A DNA stretch of 64,000 nt from Mansonella perstans (Eukaryota; Nematoda; Chromadorea; Rhabditida; Onchocercidae), in assembly GCA_037074765.1 (NCBI GenBank), contig JBAMDO010000579.1:620001-684000 (forward strand), in the 5' to 3' direction. A program made the translations under genes and the position numbers. The stretch's first letter is position 1. Every line of letters begins with the position of its first letter. Below the pieces are notes generated by a model, which searched no databases, had not been told where the DNA came from, and worked only from the letters and a program-made list of their open reading frames with translations. Positions 23,101-44,944 of the stretch are shown in pieces.

Positions 23101-26100
23101 TTTCTCTTTTTGATTGCTTATTCTTTTTTTTTATTGTAAAATTCTTACGACATTTTCGACACCTCTTATCAGATGATGAAATTGTAAGTCCCTAACATTT
23201 TACCACTATGAAATAAAGTAATTAAAGGCAATAATAGCTTGATGTATTACAGATTGCACAGTTCACCTTGCAGCAAAATACGAAAAAAGAAACGACGCAT
23301 CAGCGAGCGAGATGAGTATAAAACCTGCCAAGCATCTCCTAGCAGCATAGCACCCTCCTTTAATGCGGTAGCTTCACAATTAGGCATAATTTCTACAAAT
23401 ACTAGTCCAGCGAAAAAGAAAAGACCGGTAAGTTTTGGAAAAATATGAAGTACTGCTCATGTTTCTGAGATTAATGAAAATTAAGGTATTTCAAGATTTG
23501 TGATAATATAAAAAAAACTATTGCTGAACAAGTGGAGTTATTGTATCATTACGCACAGGTTGAAATCTCCATATTTTAATTAGATTTGTTTCTGACGGCA
23601 CAAATTACCATTTGATTTAGAGCAGTGCAATTTGTTATATTGAATCCCATATCACATTAAGGTACTGAAGAGTTTTTTGTATTCTTATATCAGATAAATA
23701 CGTAACAAATTTCGTTTAGAATGTCATGTTTAAAAAACAGTTTTATCAGAGATTGAAAATGAAGCAATCATACTTATATGTCTATCGTTCAAAATGTTCT
23801 CTGCCTCAAAAAACTGTGTCCTCAGAGATTTGAAATAAATTAGTCGTACTCACGTGCCATTCATTTGAAAATTTCTCTTTATCTAATCAAGCGGATTTCA
23901 GTTACAGAATATACGAGACCGATCAACATGTGTTGGTGTGAAATCCGTGCAAACTAATGACGGAGATATAGATGTAAAAGTTGGTTCAACGCACTGTCTG
24001 AATATTTCCGTACTTGCAAAAGCTTCAAGTAATTTTACAGCTGTTGCTTTATAGATTTGCTTTTTGTCACAGTTTTTAACACAGATATTTAATTTGTTTT
24101 TAAAATATAGTATTGGAAGCCGCACTGAGTTGACAGATGCCATGATGCAGGAATAGAAGAAATCATACTTTGAAATAGAAAATGCAATGCACAAGAATAT
24201 AGTCCGAAACGATGTTAGCATGTTATAATGTCGTGAAGTACACTACCGTACTATTTAACCCGTGTGTTTCCAGTTTCGTTCATTGTGTCACTTTATTAAA
24301 CTTTACAGATTATTTGTATTATGTTACAAATTGGAATGGGCATGATTTATATGGTGTTTTGGGTGACGGCTTGCCACCATTACAGCATACTTATATGAGT
24401 AAAAAGTATGTATATTTTCATACCTTCATTTGCAGTTGAAATCCGGCAATTCACTTGCAGCTTCATTTGGTAGATTATATAATGCAGAAGTGGTTTTAGA
24501 TGTGGTGGTACGTCTACTACATCAAATAGTGCATCCGGGTTTGACTTGTTTAGTTTACATGATAAAACAAATGGTGGTAGTCCATCAAAGCAACGATTTA
24601 ATGCCAAAAGGTTTATTTAATATTTGTTTTATCCATTTAAGATGTGGTTAATATGAACGCGCATATTCATCGAATATACAAATGTTTTAATTTTGTATTT
24701 GATCCATTCTTTTCTGTTTATTATGAATTAAACTCATTTCAGATTCTGTAAATATGATGAAGTTCGTTTTACTATTTTGCAAGTTTTTACAAACTCGGAA
24801 ATTGTTTGAAATCGAAAACTATTTTAAAGGTCGAATAGAAGCTCCTCAGTCTGCCCACCGAATGGATTTCCTGAAATAAAGCCAGTTGGACGAAAAGGTT
24901 TGACCGGAAATGTTGGTCGACCATCAAGCGCTTCAACCAGTGATGCGCAGTGTAAGTTCGGTCTTCAGGTTATTGTATGGACGTTGCAATTATTGCAACT
25001 AACTGATAATAAAATCTGAGGATTTGAAAAACGAAAAGGACTGCTTTTGTACAGCTCTTTTAAAGTATAACTGAATGTTGAATGATTTATGTTTTTTAAA
25101 TGAGATTTATGAAAATTTGAGATGAGTTTCTTAATAATCAGCGCTACTTCTTAAGTATTTATTAGAAAAATCTTTAAATATATTTCTTTGTTCTCTTGTA
25201 GTGGTAAATTTCAATAAATAGAAACATTATAGCTGTCGGTGGGGATCTGCAAGATGAAGAAAGGTCTCAGTCGCCAGTCTCATGGTTCACTTCGGGAAGT
25301 AGTGATCCAATATCTGCGCTCGGTTCATTTGGAACTGTTGCAGACAATGGTTCTTCCCAATTACGCGAATGCGTTTTATCTGCAATGTACTCCTGTCCGG
25401 TAGCAGGTTGTGAACATCGCTATGACACTCAGTCACAGTTGGCAGTCCACTACCATACACACTTTGTGAAAGAAGGAGGAAGAGCGGTAAAAAATAGTTC
25501 CAATTTAAATTTGTACATTTTATAGAAATAAATTAGCAATTTAAGTCGTGAGAGCTTTCAAAACAGTGTTTTGCGCTGGGTATGGATGCTCAAAATTTAG
25601 CCGTCGAAATTTGCAGATCTACGTTGAAACTATGGGTACGCAAACAAATTTAGTCGTCATGAAAGATGTTGCTGTTGATACGGACAAAGAACTAGCTCAG
25701 ATTCATACAGTTTCCTCAGAGGAAGTTATTTCGGAAATACGAAAACCCAGAAATGATGAAAACAGTGTTCATTTAGTTTCACCGAAACCGAAATCATCGA
25801 AAACACTGACGAATCATGAAGAACAGAGTATTAATGACCTCTTCAAAGTACGAACAGTTTAAGCTCTCTTATTTAGGTTGAAAAGTCTCTGAGTTAAGAA
25901 TACTGCAATTACTTGAAGTGGATTTATCACCAGAATTTTTGTAGGTTGTTACTCAGAAGACAGAGACAGTCGGTGGAACTGCAAAAGTTAACGAAAAGAA
26001 GACATTCGCTGTTAGAAGTCCAAAAAATGCAGGCACCAGTAAAGGTAGGGAATGATGTTACTAGTGGAATTTGTTGAATTACTTCATATCTAAATTGGCA

Positions 26101-28978
26101 TATCTAAACTGATTACTAAATCGACAAGGATAATATATTGATCACTTGTGGAACGTTTTCAGTATATGGTGCATTACGTAGTAGTAATAATGCAATAAAT
26201 CAGAATGAAATGCCTACTGCACTAGATGCGATTCGTAAAATGGTAACAGTTAACAGTGATGAAGCTCATTCACGTGAGCAGCAAGCAACAACTGTTATCT
26301 CCAGCTCTGGAATACCGCCGTCAACTAGGTAGAGTTCTTCTATTTTGAACAGTGTGATTTTATTTTTTAAAATATGAAACTTACCCAGTTCTTTAGTTTT
26401 CAAAATTAGAATAATAATTTCGAAATTTTTTTAGTGTTTCTTCTACGACACCTCATGGTGGCGCTGCTTCACCTGCATTTTCAGACATTTCGGATGATGC
26501 TCCCACTTTGGAGAAAGAGGTACTTTTCAAATATTCAGCTAAATGAAGGAGAGTGAATAGTTGTTATTCATTTTTATATATTTAATGCACTACGATAACA
26601 ATGAAATAGGATTTCATATTCATAGGTGGCCGACAAATCAGAGGAACGATCATTGGATCGGATCAAGGAATTAGTAAACAGCACCCAAAAAGCCTCGCTA
26701 GAACAGTTAAGGTTTGTTACAGCTTAATAAATATAGAAATATTTTTTGAGATTTTATATGCGCTTTTTTCTTGAACTTTATTTTTGCTTACATTAGAGTA
26801 ATCTTTGTCCCTCAATTTTTTTTCTGAATGAAAAGACTGAACTGATTATTGACGAATACGATTTTTTTCGAGATCATTTTTTGAATTAAAGTTTGTCGAT
26901 CGAAGACGGAAAAATGGCCACTATATCGAAAAGCGGAATTGGTTCATCCACTTTGCTTTGTCCTGTAAGCTCATCAACTACGACTGTTGCTACTACACTG
27001 TCTGTTCCTCGAATATCGGCAGAAATGAATCAGGGTTTTGCGTCTGATGGTTTGTTTTCATGTGTTTTGATTTCGTTCTTGAAAATACGTTATTTTGAAA
27101 TCTCGAAATTTTAAATTTCTTTTTGGTCTTAATTCAGTTTGAGCTTTTTAGGTACTAAAAAAAACGAAATGAAAGCACAGTCACAGGCAAACACTGTCGG
27201 TTCTTTCGCGTCATCCTTTATGGACGCATCGGGTTTCTTTTTTTGACAGCTGTTTATTCTATTTATTAATCATAATATCGTTTTTTAAAGGCATACTTGT
27301 TAATTGTGTTAGTATGAGACATAGTTAACTTAAATTGCCCTATACTGACATTTTAACTCTAAAATTATTACTTTGCAATTTTAGGATTGCGTCATGCATC
27401 CACTATTCCGATTTCTTTACCGAATTTGTCGAATCCCCCCTCTGCTTCAGTTTTTGCGCAGCCATATTTCATACCATTTATGAATCCGGCAGTAAGCAAT
27501 ACCACAACTCCAGGAATCTCACAGCCTCATTCTTCGAAACATAAAATTCATGATTTGAAGGCCAATCCACCAAGTTTGATTCCTTTTCAATCCAAAGAAA
27601 GGTCAGTGACCAAGTGATATAATTTTATATTCAGAAATAAGAGTTGTTTACCTCTCCATATTTTCACGGAGCATTTTAACGTTTTTTTAAAAAACACTTT
27701 CTAGAGGATTTGTTATTTCAGCAGCAGCATTGGTCAGCCGTCGTCAGTTGTTGCTTCCTCTGGTTCTCAAACTCTACCACAAGGAGGAACAGGTCTGTTA
27801 CTTAAATAAGCTGGATTTAGCAACCTGAATTTAACTAAACGGCGCTAAATCTTTGTTGAGAAAAACAAAAATATTTTCTTGCTTAAAAAGTTTATTGATA
27901 GCTGCTTTACTATAAACCAATTTTTCCCATGATATTGAAACAGATTCACTCTACAACTGAATCATTCATCTTTTAGCTCTCTTTCAATTTACAATGTTTT
28001 GGCTGCTTAGAAATTTGTAGCGTTTTGAAATATAAGTTTTTTTTGAAGGTAACATATCAACAGCGAAGCAGGCTGTGCATCAACAATTAGGAAATCAGAG
28101 TGTTGCTTCAGGGAATTCTTTCGCAAGCATTCAACCTCATGCTTCGAGCAATAACGACCGCAGCACAAGTGCCCAAAATGCACAATCTTCTGCATTAAAC
28201 TTCATGCAGCATCAACAACAGCAGCAGGTGAATTAGTATCGAATATTTATATCTGTTCAACTTATTATTCTAAGCATTCTATTATTATTTTCAGGCCTAT
28301 TTCGCACAGTTGCAACATCACCAACAAATGCAGTACATGCAGCGATTTGGCGCAGCTTTTCCAATAACCGGACCGCCGAATTCCATGAACGCTGTTGCCC
28401 AACAAGCTTATGAACAACAAATGGCTGCTTTGCACGCATCATTTGGTAAGTAGTAGTAGTAAGACACTTATTGTTGTAAATTTAGTTGTCAAAGAAGCCG
28501 TTTTAAATTACTTTTTGCCAATTCCCAAAATTTATGAAGTAGTTTTTGTGGTAAAGTAGAAAAGCAGATTTTTGATAGGTCGTACTGTTCACTGAATTCC
28601 TATAGAGAATATGAAGTCAGTTTCCCTTAGTGATAGCACATAATATTATCATAATTCAGTAATCCATATGTGATTGCGCAATACTTTTGAATTAGATATG
28701 CATTTAAAGTGACAGATAGAAGTTGTCATGTTGGAAAAGTTCTCGATCATTTATTATCAGCGCTGAAAAACTTTTTCGCTCGCATTTTTTTAATCATATT
28801 TGCCGGTTTATTTATGCTTTTTTATTAGTGTTTGTTAATTTCAGAGTGTTTCATTATTATACAGTGAGTTGTTGGTCTAAAGAAACTGAATATATATTAC
28901 GTTTTTTATTTGCAGATTTTTACATTATTTTCAGGCTATCCAGGAATATTTATGCCGCCATCATTTCCACCTAAATAA
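20163..28978 (+). CDS. C2H2 zinc-finger protein of the ZNF608/ZNF609/Scribbler type
   Basis: Probable nuclear transcriptional co-regulator. Exons: 20163-20331, 20429-20608, 20842-20959, 21425-21591, 21880-21974, 22481-22544, 22797-22842 (tentative), 23253-23427, 23902-24028, 24309-24405, 24488-24610, 24830-24951, 25233-25486, 25617-25847, 25945-26044, 26163-26328, 26435-26519, 26626-26711, 26892-27049, 27152-27232, 27385-27601, 27722-27792, 28049-28227, 28295-28445, 28935-28978; about 1,101 residues, of vertebrate-like size. Family signs, in order: acidic N terminus; basic KIRKKKRR signal; RDRSTCVGV followed by a diverged conserved box (YYVTNWNGHDLYGVLGD); one finger C-x4-C-x12-H-x3-H near residues 549-571; then SPAFSDISDD near 758-767. 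The rest is Ser/Thr/Gln-rich, with a glutamine-rich stretch near the C terminus. The start is the first in-frame ATG; upstream exons are possible. The seventh exon is supported only by frame. Family assignment comes from remembered motifs and is probable rather than certain. Confidence 0.72.
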
Positions 28979-31900
28979 AAGGGAATAAACGGGAAGATTG
29001 CTATCTGACAACTATGTTAGGTTCTGATTAGATTTTTCTGATTTGCTCAGAATGTAGGATGTTATGTTGCAAAATGCAAACTGCTTCATAGCTCTTTAAA
29101 ACTGGAAAGTTTCCAGACACAAAAGTTGTATCAGAAATGAGTACAGCATTTCTTGCTTATTTAAACCCATTTGGTAGAATCTCTGAAAGTTTATTTTTCC
29201 TTGACATATTCACAGTTCATGTATTTTTTCTTTAATCATTTTTGCTTCTTATTGTGCTGTCACTCAGGTTTATTGTTGAATGTTCGGTTATTTATGAAGA
29301 CAATACTAGTTTCAAAACTCACAAAGTGATTTAAGCATATAATTGTTGGTATTATTTTAGTAGAATATAATTGAGAATTCGTCTAGAATTTCGTTATCTT
29401 AAATATTCCTTAGCTTCATAAGTTTTTAACAAAACTGGGTAACACAGAGTGGTATGTTCCTGTGAAAAATCCAGTTTATAATCGCATCCTATATGCGGTT
29501 GTAATCTGTTCACACAATTATATTCATTGAAAATGTCGAGCGACCGATTATTTTGATTATTTTTAGTGGATAATACAATTCCCACTACTTCAGAGCTGTG
29601 CATTTATGATACATTGTTATAAACAGCTAATTCTGCCCTTTACTCCGTTTTCATGTTATTTTTCTTTTGTTGTCGCTTTATCTTTATTAGGCATCGTATT
29701 CTTAAAATTATTTTTCATTTTCTCATTTTTAAACATTATTATATTTTTTTATTATGTTTTTTTATATCTCTGTATATTGTTGGATTTTGAACGGTTAAGT
29801 GAGGAAATTATGCAGTTTAAATTTTTTACACATTCCGCTCGCCTACATCAACGGGTTAGTATTAGTCATATTTTAAAAACCTGGTTTTTGGCTTTGAAAA
29901 AATGTTATGAATTAAAGTAATTTTTAACTTTTATATTTGCTTCTTTACTTCGCAGAATTGACTCTATTTTCTCTGACAAATCTATACAACGTTTTTGTTT
30001 GATTTTGCTATGAACGATAAGAAATTGTCTGAAAATATGAGTTTTTTTTTTTTTTTTTGCTTTTTATATAACAAATAACTGAACAGAATCCTTATTGTTA
30101 ATCATTCTTTATCACTCATAAGTTTTTTTTTTTTTTTTTTTTTGCTTCTTATATAACAAAAAATTGAACATATTCCGTAGTTTATTGTTAATCATTCTGT
30201 ACTACTCATACAACGCCCTGCCCACCTCTTAAACTTAATTTTAGTTGTAAGTATATTGAGTTTGCGACTTTCAGTTTTGTTTTGTGAATTGCATTCTTCT
30301 ACGTAATATCGATAACTTTATTCTTTCTGGTTCTTGTTACTGTTGTAGTATTGATGCTATTCATTAAAGTTGTTTCGTTATTATGCCTAGCAAAAGATTG
30401 CTATGTGTGCTCTTATGTTTTCAATTTATTATTGCAGTGTTCGTATTCATCTATTATATCAAATGTCCCCGAGTCGTTGCTGATCTTCTTTTTGACATCC
30501 CATACTGTAAAGCAATAAATGGATAAAGAAATCCATTTTCGGAGAGTCTTTTTCTAAATATTTTACAGAAAATATACAACATCCTGATTAGATGAAATAA
30601 TTTCAATAAAAATATCTTTTGTTTACATACTACCATAGGATATATTAGCAGCGATGAATTCCATTCGAAAAAAGAAGTTGTTCAAGAGTTTCCATGTACA
30701 GTGCTTATAACACTTGTAATATTTCAAGCTTCACTCGTCGAATGAAATAAATTTGTTTCAACTTTAACTCATCTCGTTAGCTCATTCCTCGCGTTAGATT
30801 TGGCAGTGATAGACTTGTTAAAGTTGATAAAATTTAGTTATTAGAAGTTGAAAATTAAAATTCAAGGTTAAAAATATTGGGACAACTGTTGGTTCAGTAT
30901 TGATGGACGCCCCCCCCATAGGCAATGCAAAAGAGTGTCGCCAATCGAATAGTCATAATGGGAACTGATCGGAAAGTATCAGGTAACTATGGAATTAGGC
31001 AGACAGTGAGGAAGCACTTAACAGCAAACAGGAGAGAGTCCCTTAATGCAGGCAATTAAGGAGAGAACAAGCTGGGCCATTTATGTCATCTAAATCATTC
31101 ATCTAATTCTCAACCATCTAAGCGTATCTTAAGGTAAAGTGTTTGATAGGTGCAAAAATTATGTTATTGAAGCTGGAGAAGCTAATTTATTCATTAAATC
31201 TTGGGTATGAAAGCGAAAATCCACTACTAGTAAAACTTTGTGGCCTAGTTATGACGGTTCTACAACACTAACGTTGCAATATGCACAAGAGCAAACTTCT
31301 TCAACTTCAAGCAATAATTTGTCAACTACAGCGGTAGGTAGAGCAAGCTAGGTTCAAATTTGTGCAATAAAATTAGCTTAGCCATTTGATTAGATTCTTA
31401 GCAATGGTTACAAAAAATTTTTAAAAATTAGGAATTTGAGCAATATCTGATCATCTCTGAACTGTGGACTTCTATTTTCGTCCTTAATGAAGATATTATT
31501 CCCAAATAAAATAGGAATTGTATGTCCTATTGTAGTTCAAGAATTTCATTTTTCAATTTAGCAATACAAATGTCCTAACCGATTCAATCATTATGTTGAA
31601 TCAAAAAAGTGACAAAACAGAACCGAGGTCGTATTTCACTGCTCCATGCATGACTATTCTCCGGCATTAGTCAGCATCGAGCACTCTAATTTTTTAACGG
31701 TAAACTTTTTAATCATCATATGCAATCGATAAAGTAACGCAAAGAGCAATATCAGCCTAGGAGTGTAGTTTTTATTTAGTTAGTAGAACAGGTCTTTAGA
31801 TGTAATCTAATTCGAATTTTTCAATCGCAAAATAGAAAAACGATGTAGATTTTGAGAATTGGAACTACTGCAGCTGTTGGCAGCAAATATATAGCACAAA

Positions 31901-33860
31901 TTATTTCTGATTAAGTTACATGTGCTGCAATGGCTCCTAAACGGTGGTCCGTGAGAACTAAAATATAATCTGCAAAAGCAGCAGGTTGGTGAATAAAAAA
32001 CAGATGGACTCTTTTTAATTTAACTAATACATTAGAAGTTTAAAAAAAAAAAAAAACATTTGAAAAGTTTAACTAAAACGTTAAAAGTTTTAATTAAAGT
32101 TTATTTTCAAATTAACAGAATTTATTGTTTTTCAATTTTGTGGCTCTTACCAGAAATAAAAAGCAGAGTGGTCACTGGTCAAGGAAGGTCGCAAATCATT
32201 AATTTAAATAAACTCGTATTTCTTGTTATTAATTATATATAATTAACTTCAAATTAACATGTTGTGATAATAAGGTGACAATCTGTGAAATATTGGCCTA
32301 GATGAAGATGAAGACCCGCATTTGAATTGACGTGATGACCTAAAGCCAAAAATGAGTGCGCGACACATTGCTAAACAAATATTTCTTTTGAATAACATCG
32401 ATTCATCGACGGCATGTATAGTCATACATCAAGAACAAAATATGTTGAAACGGGTATACGAGGAAGTTATTGCTTTTCCCTGTGTATTTCTTTAATCCTA
32501 CTGCCACCTGCCATTATTTTTCCCACATATACCCATTGCAACTCGCATTCAATCATCCTTTTTCGGAATTACCTCAACGATCACATCTATTGTAGTGTTC
32601 TTTTGGTAAATGTCTGTCGAATACATTCTCATATACTTACTTTTATTTTAAATTTATTACATATTTACGAAGTTTTCATTAATGGTTACTTTTCGATATT
32701 ACCAATTCGCAAACTGTCAAACTGTCAAATATCAAATTGTTGACAAATGTCAAATATGCAAACTATCAAATGTCGCAAACTGACATTTATTCTTTTCTTA
32801 GATCTCAGACTTTATAAAACGGGATTTTGTCACTTTTGCGTGAGTAAGCAATTTAATTTGAAAGATGATTGTAACATGCCTTTTACTTATTGACATTCTT
32901 CCTCATAATCCAAACTGGTATCAATATTTGTCAATATCAGGAATATGCTATTACTACCACATGAATTACTATCATTATTTGTTTATCGATAGAAATAACC
33001 TGGCACAGGCAGACAACAGACATCATTTCTTTCACCTTAAAATGACATTATTCCCTCTCTGCTCTCAACTCTCACTACGCCCTCATTACAACATTTCAGT
33101 TACTTTTACAGATATATTTATTTATGCAAAATATATGTAAATGTAAAAATTGAATCAATTTGGAAAAGAGCGATTTAGCAATCGACCAATTTTTTTTATT
33201 CAATTAAGAAGTTCCATGAATTTAACTGAAATTAACTGATTGAGTGATTTTTTTAGTTTACTATTAATTATTCGCACATAAATCATTTCATTATTTCCGA
33301 AATCAGTTTATTTTAGTCTAAACTATAGAACAAAAAGATAGATCTATTTCATTTTGACATTAATTAATGAAAATGATGCATTTAGTTGAATTCTTGTTTT
33401 CCATAACCTAGATATTATTATTAGTACAGCTGTTTCTTTTAAATTCACTAATACTGAAAAGAAGATCGTGAAATAAAAGAGTGGATTTACATTCATTGTG
33501 ACACGTGTGGCATATGGTATTGCAGAATGGATAAGAGTGAGCAGGATTAAATTATTGCCTAAATACGAAAATAGCAATTCGTACTATACTGCGATATCCG
33601 TTTAAACGGCTCACAAAAGCTTTAATTCTCTTAAATTTAAACTTTATGTTTATTAGACAGTCAATGATTGGAAGGTACTTCTAGGTAAGTTATAATAAAG
33701 AGGATGATATTCGCTTTCATTTAATTACCAATGACTTATCAGTGTTAAAAGTGCTGGAAGTGCAAGAATTTCTAATTCAGTACGGTTGCTTTGTTGATAG
33801 CCTGTCATATACGCCTCATCGAAACATTGTTGTAAAATTCAGGATTTATTTTTTATGTTA
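28979..33860. other. Large gene-free region before myosin VI
   Basis: Nearly 4.9 kb with no recognisable gene on either strand. It contains a poly-T-bearing duplication (30040-30210), a C-run (30909-30917) within a less AT-rich patch at about 30900-31350, and degenerate CAAACTGTCAAA-type copies at 32708-32790. One stop-free segment at about 31214-31333 has exon-like composition and a donor-like GTAGGT, but no family match. Confidence 0.5.
30040..30210 (+). repeat. Tandem duplication of about 85-90 bases with poly-T heads
   Basis: Copy 1 is 30040-30120 and copy 2 is 30121-30210. Each begins AGTTTT with a T run of 18 to 21 bases, continues GCTTYTTATATAACAAA, and ends near TTATTGTTAATCATTCT and ACTCATA. 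Small indels separate the copies. Confidence 0.8.
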
Positions 33861-33862
33861 AG
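33861..33862 (+). promoter_or_regulatory. Probable trans-splice acceptor for myosin VI
   Basis: TTTTTTATGTTAAG ends two bases before the ATG at 33865. The consensus is weaker than at the other genes, but the position and lack of an upstream exon fit trans-splicing. Confidence 0.4.
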
Positions 33863-33864
33863 GC

Positions 33865-44366
<10,502 letters not shown>

Positions 44367-44944
44367 TACTACTTCTATAACAAGAATTTATTATAAGACA
44401 ATGACCAAATATATGAGTTATAGTATTCGGAAACCATAATTTGATACTAAAAGGTAAATGAGTGAATGTTAGGGTATTATACAAATTGACAGCTATTTTA
44501 AAACATAACAACAAAACAAAGTAAATTATCAAATCGTTGGTTTTCAGTCTCTGCTCCTGTAAGCCGTCATTCCCGTTCATTAGTACAAAGTCTCATTAAC
44601 CTCACCAACGGGGCAAATTCACGTTACTTACCTTACTTATCATTCATTTTCCGCCTTGTTGCATCTTTATTCTCTTCCAGCACAATTGCTAACTCTAATT
44701 GCTAACCACTAGATCGTTCACAGTGAGTTAGTGTATCTACCGGTTTGTTTGATTTTATTCCAAAAAAGCTTCACATTGTGAAACAGATAAAAATTTTAAA
44801 TTTACAGTGGTTCCAATCAATCGAAGTGTAAAATTCACTTCTGAGTAAAAATCATAAAATAGTAAAAAGCATCAATCATGAATAACAACAAAAAAGAAAA
44901 AAAAAAAATGAATCTTTTGCACAGCGAATACACTAATAAAAAAT
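44367..44944. other. Convergent intergenic region between myosin VI and CTNNBL1
   Basis: The two stop codons face each other with 578 bases between. No coding sequence is seen. AATAAA occurs on the minus strand at 44759-44754, a candidate CTNNBL1 polyadenylation signal; the 3' UTRs may come close or overlap. Confidence 0.55.

Noticed and set aside
24430..24651. 73-codon frame containing LKSGNSLAASFG
   Set aside because: A different frame of the same stretch (GGTSTTSNSASG onward) joins correctly to exons on both sides; this frame runs into a stop in the next exon.
25548..25616. Second cysteine-containing segment (CAGYGCSKFSRRNL) as another zinc finger
   Set aside because: Phase does not match the preceding exon, and the acceptor at 25616 starts the in-frame exon downstream of it. 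No paired histidines follow.
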